Made by a program: the position numbers and the translations under genes. From contig JAHDQI010000070.1 of NCBI GenBank assembly GCA_018433925.1, positions 1 to 46,823 of the forward strand: 46,823 nt of DNA, read 5' to 3'. The first letter of the stretch is position 1, and the number at the start of each line of letters is the position of its first letter. Shown piece after piece: positions 7,158-16,171 of this stretch. The notes beneath the pieces are model-generated. The model saw nothing but the letters and a program-made list of their open reading frames with translations, made no database searches and had not been told where the DNA came from. The DNA comes from Phycisphaerae bacterium (GTDB lineage Bacteria > Planctomycetota > Phycisphaerae > Sedimentisphaerales > Anaerohalosphaeraceae).

Positions 7158-8462
7158 ATGTTCATCGGCAAACAGACATTCATCTTTCTGACTGGAGTTT
7201 TCGTGATCACGGCATCCTGGGCCGCGGCCATCGAGTCCGACGCCGGAGAATCGAAAAGCCCTGATTCCGTTCTGGCCGAAAAACTGGCCAAGATGGAGTT
7301 TCCGCAGATTGGCCAGGTCACCGGCGACGATGTGAACATCCGCTCGGGACCGGGGACCAGCTATTACCGGTGCGGCAAGCTCAATGCGGGCGAAAAGGTC
7401 ACCGTGGTCGAGGTTCTTCACAATGCCTGGGCCAAGATTGTTCCGCCGGAAGGAAGCTATTCGTGGATTTCCAAAACCTATGTGGAACTGAATCCGTCCG
7501 ATCCCAAGGTGGGCGTGCTGACCGGGGATGATGTGCGGGTCTGGGCCGGGTCTGATTTTGTGGAACCGCTTCATTCGCAGTCGCAGCAGACCAAGCTGAA
7601 CAAAGGCGACATCGTGGAGCTGGCCGGCCCGGCTGATCTTGACACGGATTATTTCAAAATCAAACCCCCGGCCGACGCGTACCTGTGGCTGAGCATGGAC
7701 TTTGTAAAACTGCTGGGTCCGAAATCATCGATTCAGGCGGCTCTGCCTGCCGCCATCGAGGAAGTGGTCAAACCGGAACCGGCGGCCGAGCCGAAGCCGA
7801 CACCGGCGGCGGTCCCGGATCAGGCCCCGACTCCGACTCCGTCTGCGGCAGCGACCCCCGAAGCGGCCAAACCCCAGCCGCAACCTGAACCGGCCAAGCC
7901 CTCCGTGGAATCGCTGGGCCTGCAGAAATGCTATCAAATCGCAGAGCAGATGACTGAAGAACTTAAAAAGCCGCTGCCCGAGCAGAGTTATACCGCAATG
8001 AAAGAGACCCTGACGAAACTGCTCGAAACCCCTGAGATCGGCAAGGCCGAAAGCTATGCCAAGCTGCTGCTTAACCAGATCAACAGTTATGAGCTGGCTT
8101 CCGAAGTGCAGCGTCAGCTTGTACGGCAGGATGAGGCGCTGGATGAAATTCGGGACAAAATCGGCAAGGCCCACCAGGCCCAGCGGGAGCAGGCGGTGCC
8201 GGCCGAGGCCAAGTACCTCTTTGTGGGCACGCTGAAGCCCTCTTATGTGTATACGGGAAGCGTGGGCCCGAAGCGGTATCTGATCATGGATAAAAACAAA
8301 CGCATCCTCTGCTACCTGCTGGGGAAAAATTTGTCCATCCAAGCGGAAGCGGATGCGCTGACGGATAAGATTGTGGGGGTTCGCGGCACGATTCTTGACG
8401 ATCCGAAGGCGATGGTTCCGGTCGTTCTGCTTTCCGAGATCTCGCCGATTTTTGAGGAATAA
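7158..8462 (+). CDS. Exported protein with two SH3b-like domains and a Pro/Ala-rich linker
   Basis: A 434-residue secreted protein. A signal peptide (about 1-23, ending in WAAA) is followed by a bacterial SH3 domain at about 50-115 (with DDVNIRSGPGTSYYRCG, the typical SH3b start) and a second, more diverged SH3b unit at about 118-190 (DDVRVWAGSDF). SH3b domains usually bind cell-wall or other envelope ligands. A linker of Pro, Ala, Thr and Glu (about 200-250) leads to a helical region and a small C-terminal domain (about 345-434) with LFVGTLKPSYVYTGS and KRYLIMDKNKRILCYL that could be a nucleic-acid- or ligand-binding barrel. GGAG lies 8 bases before the ATG. It converges with the AsmA-like gene, 17 bases apart. 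Exact function unknown. Confidence 0.85.
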   Translation: MFIGKQTFIFLTGVFVITASWAAAIESDAGESKSPDSVLAEKLAKMEFPQIGQVTGDDVNIRSGPGTSYYRCGKLNAGEKVTVVEVLHNAWAKIVPPEGSYSWISKTYVELNPSDPKVGVLTGDDVRVWAGSDFVEPLHSQSQQTKLNKGDIVELAGPADLDTDYFKIKPPADAYLWLSMDFVKLLGPKSSIQAALPAAIEEVVKPEPAAEPKPTPAAVPDQAPTPTPSAAATPEAAKPQPQPEPAKPSVESLGLQKCYQIAEQMTEELKKPLPEQSYTAMKETLTKLLETPEIGKAESYAKLLLNQINSYELASEVQRQLVRQDEALDEIRDKIGKAHQAQREQAVPAEAKYLFVGTLKPSYVYTGSVGPKRYLIMDKNKRILCYLLGKNLSIQAEADALTDKIVGVRGTILDDPKAMVPVVLLSEISPIFEE

Positions 8463-8479
8463 ATAACCGGCCGCCCTGC

Positions 8480-11400
8480 TCAGTTTTCCTGCTCGGGAGA
8501 GCCGAGCAGATCAAAGGGCCGCTGAAAGATCGGCAGCGGAACCTGCCGAACCGTCGGCTCATCCAGTGTGCCGGTGACCTCCACCCGTCCCAGCGCCGCC
8601 CCGAGATTTTCGGCCAGGGCGGTCAGCAGCGTCGGCTCCTGTCCTTTGCGGCGGCCGAAAGCCGTCAGTTCCATGCGCAGCGAGCGATCGGCCAGTTTGA
8701 GCGTGCCGTTGCCCTGATAGACCTCGTTGTCGCCGGCCAACAGAATGCGGTCGCTGCGGAGGACGCCCTGCTCGAGGAGGGCATCGATAAGCATCTCGGT
8801 AAAAATATACTCGGCGGGCCGACGCAACTGCATGACCATGAGGGCCTTTCCAAAGAGCGATTCCCGACCGATTTTCATCTGCTCGGCTTCGAGATGCACC
8901 CGGCCTTGTGTCTGCTGCCACTGATCCAGACAGCCGCTGACATCAATTGCCCCGCGCAGATGTCCCTCGGCGGGAGGCGAAACGGCTTCCTGGTCTGCCT
9001 GCGCCGACGTTAAAAGCTGATCCAGCCGGACTGCCTCGAAAGCGGCTTCGGCCCGATACGGCAGGCCGGGCTGGTTTGTCCGGATTTCCACGTGTCCGAG
9101 TATGGGTCCCTGACAACAGGAAGCGGTGATGTTCGAGGCGACCAGTGTGCGGGTGTTGGGATCGGCTGTCCATTCGCCGGCCAGATCGGTCACTGTACGG
9201 CCAAGGATTTGAAATTCCGGGGCGCCGAACCGCCCGCTTCCTTCGAAGGCCGGCCGGCCGAGGCGCCTGGCAATTTGGCCCTCCCAGAAGCCCTCGAGCC
9301 GGTCCAGTGAGAGGCGGGCCGATGCCCCGCGGCGGATATCGACGCGGCCGGATGCCTCGAAGACAGCCGGCTGAACCTCCCTGCGCCAGACGGCCCGCGG
9401 AAGAGTTACATCCAGCATCGCGGAGAGATCCAGGCCGGACAGCATGCCGCCGCCTATTGCCGGAATTTGGAAGAGGGCCGGATTGACCGGGGTCTGACGC
9501 AGGGACCAGTCGATCAGTTCGATCCGGCCGTCTTCGATCCGGATTGTTCCGGCCGCCGGGCCGCTTGTCCAGCCGCTTTGGGGGCCGACCAGCCGACCCT
9601 CTTTGAAATGAATCATCATTCGGGTGCCTGCCTGCGAAGATTGGGGATCGTTGACGGCGATTTGTCCGTCCGCATCGACAAGCCCCTCGGCCCGGATCTG
9701 GGAAAAGAGGGCGGGGTAGATTTGCGCAGCTTCCATCGCCTTCCAGAATGGTTCATCCAGCGGCAACTCATCGGCGGAAAACGAAACCGTTCCGCCCGGC
9801 CGGGCGGGATCGGCGCCGGCACCCTGAATGCGCCCCTTGAATTGAAACCGCCCCTGACCGCAGGCCGCTGATAAAGACTCAATATCCATCCGCTCGGGCG
9901 AAAAAGAGAGCGTCATCGTCACATCACGCAGGGGCAGAGGGAACCGGCTCCATTGCAGCGAGTCGGCCTGAACCTCGGCGTGCGCGCGGTACGGGATCGG
10001 CCCGCCCGGGTGTACGGTGCCCCGCACGTTCAGATCGAGGTTCATTTGCCCATCCACGGCAAACTCCGAGAGCATCTGCCGCTGCGCTTTTCGAAATGTA
10101 TTGCGGAAGGTCTGGTCCAGCGCCAGCCGCTGTGTGCGAATCCGCAGGTCGCACGTCGGGGCGGGCCGCCGAAGACCGCGGATGGTTCCATCAATCAGGA
10201 TCCGCTGCCGGTCATCAGGCCGTGAGACAACGTTTTGCAGGGTCAGGTTATTGGGATCAAACAGGATCGTGCCGGTCAGTCGCCGCAGGGGGTAGGGGTA
10301 GCGATCCCAGAGGCCGCTTGTCTCAAGCAGATCAACCGTCAACTGCTGCCGGCCGGGCCGGTCTGCTTTTCGCTGATATTCGTAATCCACGGCACATCGC
10401 CCGGAGGGAGCAAACTCAAACCATGCCTGCTGAAGCCGCGGGGGCAGGGCCTGCCTGAGCGTATCGGTCAGTTCGAGATTCGAGCAGGCAACCCGTGTAC
10501 GGACGCGGGCCTGGCGGCCCAGGTTGTCGACGCCTCCGGTGATGACAAACTCCGAATCCTGGTGCCGGGCGCGGAGATTGTCCAGCACGAGGTTCCTGCC
10601 GGTCAGCTCGATGATGCCCGTCATGTGCTCAAGGGGGTATGGAAATTTCTGATCGAGGATCGCGATGTCGCGGCAGAGAATCTGTCCGTTGATTTGGCTG
10701 TCTGCGAGGTCTGAAAGGCGTCCGCGAATCTGGACCCGGACATCGGCGGGGCCTTCGGGCTGAAATCGGCGGAGAAACCGCTGCAGGCCGGGGTCCAGCA
10801 TGCTGAGGACTTCCCGGCTGTAAACAACCGTATCGGGCCGGGATGTTCGGGACAGGGACAGATTTTCCAGTTCCGCCTGCAGATCCAGTTTTCGATTGCC
10901 CGGCGGTCCGAGCAAGTCGCCCCATAAATTGACCCGGCCCTGGCCGATGCTGCAGGATAAGCGATCCAGGGCCAGCCGGTCCTTTTGATAACGGCAGTCG
11001 AGTCGAATGTCGTCCAGGTTCCATGCGTTTCCGTAAATATAGGTCAGCGGCATCTTGACCTGGCCGACCAGCGTGACCTGTCCGCGTCCTTTTTCTCGTG
11101 TCCAGATGCCGTCGATACGACTTCCGTAAAAGGCCACTCGCGGCGTGGCTTCGAGCGAAAACCTGTACCGGCATCCTCGTTCTTCGGAGAGGATCTGCCC
11201 CTGGAGGCCGATGCTGGTCAGCGTCTGGACGCGGTCACCCTGTCGAGTCTGTACACGCAGGAGGGCATCGTCGAGGTAGACTACGGGGACCTTGGACGGC
11301 TGTCGGGGTTCGTCCATGAAGGGAAGCGACGAAAAATTCCAACGGCCGCGGTCATGGTCATAGAGCACCTGCACGACGGCCTCCTCGACCGAAACGGAAC

Positions 11401-11743
11401 GAACCTCCAGCCGCATCCGCAACAGAGCCGCCGGCGACAGCGAACAATCCGCCCGGCGAATCCGCACGAGGGCTGAGTCGGCAAGCCGGTTCGGATCCGC
11501 GGCGATTACCACCTCTTCGAGGCGGACGGTGGCCGGGCCAACCCAATAGGCCGAATCGATCCATACGGATGCGCCGGTCTGCCGCGCGAGGTGCCGCTGG
11601 ATCAGCGGCCGCAGCATCCACCCGGACAGCCAATGCGCCAGGGCCAAAGCCAGCAGGACAAAGCCGCCCAGCCAGAGCAGACGGCCGAGTCGCTGCCTGC
11701 GTTTGAGTTGCTCAAACTGGCGAATATGTGACTGGCTTCTCAT
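8480..11743 (-). CDS. Giant AsmA-like/DUF3971-type envelope protein
   Basis: A 1087-residue protein with a basic N-terminus, one membrane anchor (about residues 22-45, rich in Leu, Ala and Trp) and a very long periplasmic part built of repeated beta strands, as in AsmA, YhdP and TamB proteins. These form groove-like bridges that carry phospholipids between inner and outer membranes. The C-terminal part, with segments such as LFGKALMVMQLRRP, IDALLEQGVLRSDRILLAG and GTLDEPTVRQVPLP, matches the AsmA C-terminal domain of planctomycete proteins. The gene follows purD by 63 bases and may share its transcript; its own ribosome binding site is weak. A link to purine synthesis is not expected. The call to the AsmA clan is firm, a specific member name is not. 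Confidence 0.82.
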   Translation of the reverse strand: MRSQSHIRQFEQLKRRQRLGRLLWLGGFVLLALALAHWLSGWMLRPLIQRHLARQTGASVWIDSAYWVGPATVRLEEVVIAADPNRLADSALVRIRRADCSLSPAALLRMRLEVRSVSVEEAVVQVLYDHDRGRWNFSSLPFMDEPRQPSKVPVVYLDDALLRVQTRQGDRVQTLTSIGLQGQILSEERGCRYRFSLEATPRVAFYGSRIDGIWTREKGRGQVTLVGQVKMPLTYIYGNAWNLDDIRLDCRYQKDRLALDRLSCSIGQGRVNLWGDLLGPPGNRKLDLQAELENLSLSRTSRPDTVVYSREVLSMLDPGLQRFLRRFQPEGPADVRVQIRGRLSDLADSQINGQILCRDIAILDQKFPYPLEHMTGIIELTGRNLVLDNLRARHQDSEFVITGGVDNLGRQARVRTRVACSNLELTDTLRQALPPRLQQAWFEFAPSGRCAVDYEYQRKADRPGRQQLTVDLLETSGLWDRYPYPLRRLTGTILFDPNNLTLQNVVSRPDDRQRILIDGTIRGLRRPAPTCDLRIRTQRLALDQTFRNTFRKAQRQMLSEFAVDGQMNLDLNVRGTVHPGGPIPYRAHAEVQADSLQWSRFPLPLRDVTMTLSFSPERMDIESLSAACGQGRFQFKGRIQGAGADPARPGGTVSFSADELPLDEPFWKAMEAAQIYPALFSQIRAEGLVDADGQIAVNDPQSSQAGTRMMIHFKEGRLVGPQSGWTSGPAAGTIRIEDGRIELIDWSLRQTPVNPALFQIPAIGGGMLSGLDLSAMLDVTLPRAVWRREVQPAVFEASGRVDIRRGASARLSLDRLEGFWEGQIARRLGRPAFEGSGRFGAPEFQILGRTVTDLAGEWTADPNTRTLVASNITASCCQGPILGHVEIRTNQPGLPYRAEAAFEAVRLDQLLTSAQADQEAVSPPAEGHLRGAIDVSGCLDQWQQTQGRVHLEAEQMKIGRESLFGKALMVMQLRRPAEYIFTEMLIDALLEQGVLRSDRILLAGDNEVYQGNGTLKLADRSLRMELTAFGRRKGQEPTLLTALAENLGAALGRVEVTGTLDEPTVRQVPLPIFQRPFDLLGSPEQEN

Positions 11744-11806
11744 GCCTGATTCAGTGCTCCCGCCGCCGGGGGATGGGCCGGATTCGGCCGCAACCGGTCC
11801 CTGTTG

Positions 11807-13072
11807 TCAGAGGGCCTTATCGGCGATGTCCCGGCGGCAATAGGCCCCTTCAAAATGAATCGCATCGACGGCTTCGTAAGCCCGTGTTTTGGCCTGGGCT
11901 ATTGTCGGGCCCATCGCCGTGACGCCCAGCACCCGTCCCCCTGTGGTAATGATCTGTCCGTCTTTCTGTCCGGTTCCGGCGTGAAAGACCATGACCTCCT
12001 TCATGGCCGCCGCGGTCTCGAGGCCGGAGATCGTCTTGCCCTTTTCGTAGGCGTCCGGATAGCCGCCGGAGGCCATCACGACGCACACGGCCGGGCGCGA
12101 ATCCCACTGAATGTCCACTTCCGAAAGCCGCCCATCGCAGACGGCCACCATGACCTCAAGCAGGTCGCTTTTCATCCGCATCAGGATCGGCTGGGTTTCG
12201 GGGTCGCCGAAACGGACATTATATTCAAGCACGCGCGGCCCGCCCTGGGTCAGCATCAGGCCGGCATAGAGCACGCCCTTGTACGGGGTGTCGTTGCGGT
12301 TCATGCCGTCCACGGTGGGCACGAGGATTTCCCGAATGATCTGATCCATCAGTTTCTCGGTGACTACCGGGGCGGGACTGTAGGCGCCCATGCCGCCGGT
12401 ATTGGGTCCGGTGTCGCCTTCGCCGACGGGCTTGTGGTCCTGTGAGCTTTCCATGACGTAAATATTGCGGCCATCGACAAAGGCGAGAATGGAGGCCTCC
12501 TGTCCGAGCAGTTTGTCTTCGACGATGACCGTACTGCCGGCGGCGCCGAAGAGTTTATCGACCATGATTTTCTCGGCCGCCAGAATTCCGTCGGCCGGCT
12601 CGTCGCAGACAAAGACGCCCTTGCCTTTGGCCAGGCCGGCGGCCTTGACGACGACCGGCTCATCACGGCTGGCAATATAGGCCTTGGCGTCTTCAAAGCT
12701 GGTAAAGGTCCGGGATTCGGCCGTGGGAATGCTGTTGGCCCGCATAATATGCTTGGAAAAGGCCTTATCGGCCTCGAGTTGAGCGGCCGCCCTGCCGGGG
12801 CCGAATGCTTTGATCCCTTCGGCCTCGAGCCGATCGACGAGGCCGGCGGCCAGCGGGTCTTCCGGACCGACGACAACCAGATCCATGGCCTTGTCACTTG
12901 CAAACCGAACGATTCCCTCCAGGTCGTCGTCGGCGAGATCCACATTGGTTCCCACCTGCGCCGTGCCGGGGTTACCCGGGGCGATATACAGACTCGACAG
13001 TTTTTTCGACCGGCTGAGTTTCCACGCTATGGCGTGTTCCCGACCGCCGCCGCCAACCAGCAAAACCTTCAT
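11807..13072 (-). CDS. purD: Phosphoribosylamine-glycine ligase PurD
   Basis: ATP-grasp enzyme of purine synthesis that joins 5-phosphoribosylamine and glycine to GAR. The 421-residue length is standard. The N-domain starts with KVLLVGGGGREHAIAWKL; the ATP-grasp domain includes VVVKAAGLAKGKGVFVC and VEDKLLGQEASILAFVDG, and the family motif GDTGPNTGGMGAYSPAP; metal ligands lie in the segment RVLEYNVRFGDPETQ. The start at 13072 has a strong GGAGGTG ribosome binding site; the reading frame is open 75 bases further upstream, but that extension matches nothing in the family. It is followed by the AsmA-like gene on the same strand. Confidence 0.97.
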   Translation of the reverse strand: MKVLLVGGGGREHAIAWKLSRSKKLSSLYIAPGNPGTAQVGTNVDLADDDLEGIVRFASDKAMDLVVVGPEDPLAAGLVDRLEAEGIKAFGPGRAAAQLEADKAFSKHIMRANSIPTAESRTFTSFEDAKAYIASRDEPVVVKAAGLAKGKGVFVCDEPADGILAAEKIMVDKLFGAAGSTVIVEDKLLGQEASILAFVDGRNIYVMESSQDHKPVGEGDTGPNTGGMGAYSPAPVVTEKLMDQIIREILVPTVDGMNRNDTPYKGVLYAGLMLTQGGPRVLEYNVRFGDPETQPILMRMKSDLLEVMVAVCDGRLSEVDIQWDSRPAVCVVMASGGYPDAYEKGKTISGLETAAAMKEVMVFHAGTGQKDGQIITTGGRVLGVTAMGPTIAQAKTRAYEAVDAIHFEGAYCRRDIADKAL

Positions 13073-13185
13073 AACACCTCCGTGAATCCGGACTTTCGTT
13101 GCCTTGTTACCAGGGGCCACTGTATCAGAATTCGGCCGGGCCGACAAGGTCCTTTTTTGCCAGACTGTTCGGGCCGGGAAATGAC

Positions 13186-13227
13186 CGGGGCCGACTGCGA
13201 AAACACGAAGCCGGCCCCGTCTTTTTT
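13186..13227 (+). terminator. Hairpin with T-run on the plus strand, between purD and the MscS gene
   Basis: CGGGGCCG (13186-13193) pairs with CGGCCCCG (13212-13219) around an 18-base loop, followed by TCTTTTTT. Both neighbouring genes are on the minus strand, where the hairpin has no T-run after it. It may act on both strands weakly, or stop antisense transcription. Confidence 0.5.
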
Positions 13228-13243
13228 CTCCCCTCTAAAACGC

Positions 13244-14086
13244 TTATCCGGCCGCGGCTGCCGGCTGCGATTTGATATGAATATCCCGCTGGGGGAACGG
13301 AATCGAGCAGCCGCCTTCTTCGAGCGCCAGCTTGATCTTCTCCATCAAGTCAAAACGCACCGCCCAGTAGTCGGACACATTAACCCACGGGCGCACTACA
13401 AAGTTTACGCTGCTGTCGCCCAGTTCCGAGACAGCCACGGTCGTCGCGGGTTCGGGCAGGATTCGCGAATCGGCCGCGAGGACCTTTTCGATGATCTCTC
13501 GTGCGGTCTTGAGGTTGTCCTCATAGGAGACCCCGATGACCAGATCGACGCGTCGGGTTCCGGTGGCGGTATAGTTCATGATGCTGCCTCCGGTGGCCTG
13601 GGCATTGGGGACAATGATCTTGACATTATCCGGCGAATGCAGGATGGTTGTGAATATCTGTATTTCCTTGACCAGCCCGGCGCTGCCGGCGATTTCCACA
13701 TAGTCACCGACCTTGTACGGTTTAAATATGATTACGAGGACGCCGGCGGCAAAATTTGACAGCGATCCCTGGAGGGCAAAGCCGATGGCCAGTCCCGCGG
13801 CGCCTACGACGGCCACAAACTGGGCGCTGGCGTCCTTTCCAATCAGCTTGGACAGGGCCGCGATCACCACAAAGACCAGCAGCACGGTATAGACAAGATT
13901 TTTTACAAACACGCGCAGGGTGTCTTCGATCCGGGTTTTCTCCATGGCCTTATCGACCAGTTTGGTAATCAGTTTGGCTACCCAGCGGCCGATCAGGAAA
14001 ATCACAGTTGCCAGTACAATGGCCTTCAGCAGGTCCATCCCATTGGTCGCCAGGTACTCGGCGATTTTGCTCCACAGTTCTTCCAT
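13244..14086 (-). CDS. mscS: Small-conductance mechanosensitive channel (MscS family)
   Basis: A 280-residue inner-membrane channel that opens under membrane tension in hypo-osmotic shock. Three membrane segments are visible (about 17-37, 58-80, 88-115). The pore helix TM3 has the Ala/Gly ridge pattern VVGAAGLAIGFALQGSLSNFAAGV. The beta domain follows (PYKVGDYVEIAG, SIMNYTATGTRRVDL) and the C-terminal alpha/beta domain ends in FPQRDIHIKS, a typical MscS end. The ATG at 14086 is preferred over the one at 14095 because AAAGGA lies 9 bases before the former and directly touches the latter. Length and topology match E. coli MscS closely. Confidence 0.95.
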   Translation of the reverse strand: MEELWSKIAEYLATNGMDLLKAIVLATVIFLIGRWVAKLITKLVDKAMEKTRIEDTLRVFVKNLVYTVLLVFVVIAALSKLIGKDASAQFVAVVGAAGLAIGFALQGSLSNFAAGVLVIIFKPYKVGDYVEIAGSAGLVKEIQIFTTILHSPDNVKIIVPNAQATGGSIMNYTATGTRRVDLVIGVSYEDNLKTAREIIEKVLAADSRILPEPATTVAVSELGDSSVNFVVRPWVNVSDYWAVRFDLMEKIKLALEEGGCSIPFPQRDIHIKSQPAAAAG

Positions 14087-14266
14087 GATTTCCATTCCTT
14101 TCTCATGCGGCCCGGCATCGCCCGGCCGATGGATTTAGGATTTCAGTTGTTCCGGCGGGAGCCACAGGCAAACAATAAACCTGTGCTCATCACCGGAGTG
14201 GGACTTTTCATCCTCTTCCCTACGTCTGACAGAATCATTCTTGTGTTCCAATGATCCCTATTCATC

Positions 14267-14303
14267 AAAAAAAACTGTGGAGGCCGAAGCCCCCACAGTT
14301 TTT
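14267..14303 (-). terminator. Intrinsic terminator of the OmcB-like gene
   Basis: On the minus strand an ACTGTGG/CCACAGT stem with an inner GGC/GCC stem closed by a UUCG tetraloop is followed by eight T residues. It starts about 20 bases after the stop codon at 14324. Confidence 0.9.
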
Positions 14304-14323
14304 ACGCTTGCCTATCGCAAGTT

Positions 14324-15880
14324 TTATTCATAGAAGTGCGTCGATTCGGTCTCGATCACATCCCGATCAAGCTGATCGGCATTCATCGTCACACCAAACC
14401 GAACATCGCCTTCCTTAACCGCTTTGACAACCACACGCCAGGTGGCCTTGGCCCCGGCGTTGAGCGAAGGCAGCGACGCAAACGTGATCTTGTTGCCGGC
14501 CGCGCTTCCGCGAGTGGCTCCGTCGGCGGAAATATACTGCATGGTATCTTCAATGGTGCAGGTAATCCTGATATTCGTCGCCGTTGCCGTTCCCTGGTTG
14601 GTGGCCACGATTACGTAGGTCTCGTTCTGACCAACTTCGATGGGATCCGCCAGGTCGATAACCTCCAGCAGCAGGGCCGGGATTCCGCGAATCTCGGTCG
14701 AAGCGGACTTGGAGACATCCTGGGCACAAATGGCCTTGGCTGTGGCCGTATTGCTGATCTTGCCGTGCGAGGTCGGCACATAGGAAACGGTAAACTGCCG
14801 GGTCGCACCGGCGGCCAGGTCGCCGACGTTCCAGGTAATCATGCCGCCGGACTGAACTCCGCCGCCGCTGACCTGAATCTGCTCAACCCCGGAGGGAATC
14901 GTATCGGTGACAACCGTGCTTTTGGCCACGCCGTCGCCCTTGTTGGCCACGGTAATGACATACTCCACCCGGCGTCCGCCGTATTCCCATTCCCGGCCGG
15001 TGGTCTTATCAATGGTCAGAATCGGCTGGGTGACCTTGGTCCGGGTGACGTTGGATTCGGCCTTGAGGTTGCCGTCTGCGACGGCCATGGCTTTGTTATC
15101 AAAGGTGCCTGTCTTGGTAGCCTTGACCTGAACCGTCTTGGTGGCCGAACGGCCTGCGGGCAGCGAATCGATCTTCATCGAGATCTGCGAGGCCCCGTCC
15201 ATGGTCGTCAGGCCGCTTGGCAGGGTATCGGTAATCTGCACATTCCGCGCTTCGCCGGATCCCTTGTTGGAGACCGTAAAGGTCAGCGTGATCGGATCGC
15301 AGATCGAGACTTCGGCGGTGGCGGTTTTGGCCAGTTCCAGCGCCGGCTGAACGACTTGAGTCTTGGCACAGGCGGGAATGATATAGGTTGCGTCCGCACA
15401 GGTCATGATCCAGCCCTCGCTGGTGGCCTGTCCCTTGACCACCATCGTTTTGGATTCCTTTGGATCCATGCTGTCCAGCTGCCAGGTCAAAATCTGCCCG
15501 GCCAGCTTTCCTTCCGGACTGGAGCTGATATACTTGAAGTTCTGCCCCAGCCGCTCGGTGATGTTGACGGCATAGAGGGTTTTGTCCGTCAGATTGGTCG
15601 CCTTGATCGTGTATTCAAACGGCGCATTCATCGTGACGGTCTTCGGCAGAATCTTCTCGATTTTGAGGGTACCGCAACAGTCATTATTGTACAGTTGTGA
15701 GGCCATGTAATAGGCCGACGGTTCCGCGGCCGGTGCCGGGGCCGGCTTGGGGGCCGGAGCCGGGGCGGGAGCGGGCCTGGGGGCCGGTTCGGCCTTGGCT
15801 GCCGGTTCGGTCTGAAGACAGGCACAGCCGCCGAGTGTAAGCATTACCGCCAACAATAAAATGGACAAAAGTTTTCTCAT
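14324..15880 (-). CDS. OmcB-like DUF11-repeat lipoprotein
   Basis: A 518-residue lipoprotein: lipobox LGGC (Cys19), a spacer of Pro/Ala repeats (about 25-55), then four or five beta-sandwich DUF11 repeats with the usual TDTLPSGL-type signature. Order and details resemble the chlamydial cysteine-rich outer membrane protein OmcB: a first unit on 'CCGTLKIEKILPKTV', a unit with VSNKGSGEARNVQITDTLP, one with VEYVITVANKGDG, and an end in TESTHFYE where I recall OmcB ending in TENTHIY. It has far fewer cysteines than OmcB, so a disulfide-linked coat is less likely. A TAGGAG ribosome binding site and a terminator frame the gene, which is transcribed alone. It is probably an abundant structural lipoprotein of the outer membrane or cell wall. 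Confidence 0.85.
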   Translation of the reverse strand: MRKLLSILLLAVMLTLGGCACLQTEPAAKAEPAPRPAPAPAPAPKPAPAPAAEPSAYYMASQLYNNDCCGTLKIEKILPKTVTMNAPFEYTIKATNLTDKTLYAVNITERLGQNFKYISSSPEGKLAGQILTWQLDSMDPKESKTMVVKGQATSEGWIMTCADATYIIPACAKTQVVQPALELAKTATAEVSICDPITLTFTVSNKGSGEARNVQITDTLPSGLTTMDGASQISMKIDSLPAGRSATKTVQVKATKTGTFDNKAMAVADGNLKAESNVTRTKVTQPILTIDKTTGREWEYGGRRVEYVITVANKGDGVAKSTVVTDTIPSGVEQIQVSGGGVQSGGMITWNVGDLAAGATRQFTVSYVPTSHGKISNTATAKAICAQDVSKSASTEIRGIPALLLEVIDLADPIEVGQNETYVIVATNQGTATATNIRITCTIEDTMQYISADGATRGSAAGNKITFASLPSLNAGAKATWRVVVKAVKEGDVRFGVTMNADQLDRDVIETESTHFYE

Positions 15881-16097
15881 GGTAAGTCTCCTAAAAAAGT
15901 TAAGTTGGAAAATATACGAGATTAGCTATATTTATTTCGGCGTCAGGGGGGAGATTTATTGGTTTGGCAAATCGTATCATCCATAAGTTTTCTCCCGAAA
16001 TCCATAAAAAAAGCTTTGGAAAGCCAACCGCTATGATATCCCGTAAATATCTTTTTGTATAGTAAATTTCTAAAAATTTTGGATTTGTTTATGCCGT

Positions 16098-16126
16098 TTG
16101 ACGAGCCGCCGAACAAACGATATAAT
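16098..16126 (+). promoter_or_regulatory. rmuC promoter
   Basis: TTGACG (16098-16103), 17-base spacer, perfect TATAAT (16121-16126). The start of transcription is expected near 16133. A strong ribosome binding site GGAGGTG follows at about 16160. Confidence 0.8.
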
Positions 16127-16171
16127 CGCAGCGATTCGTGATCTCGCTAAAAAGACTCCGGAGGTGGATAA

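Noticed and set aside
14336-15700. 454-codon plus-strand frame opposite the OmcB-like gene
   Set aside because: Mirror of a well-supported gene in a G+C-rich region; no ribosome binding site and no family-like sequence.
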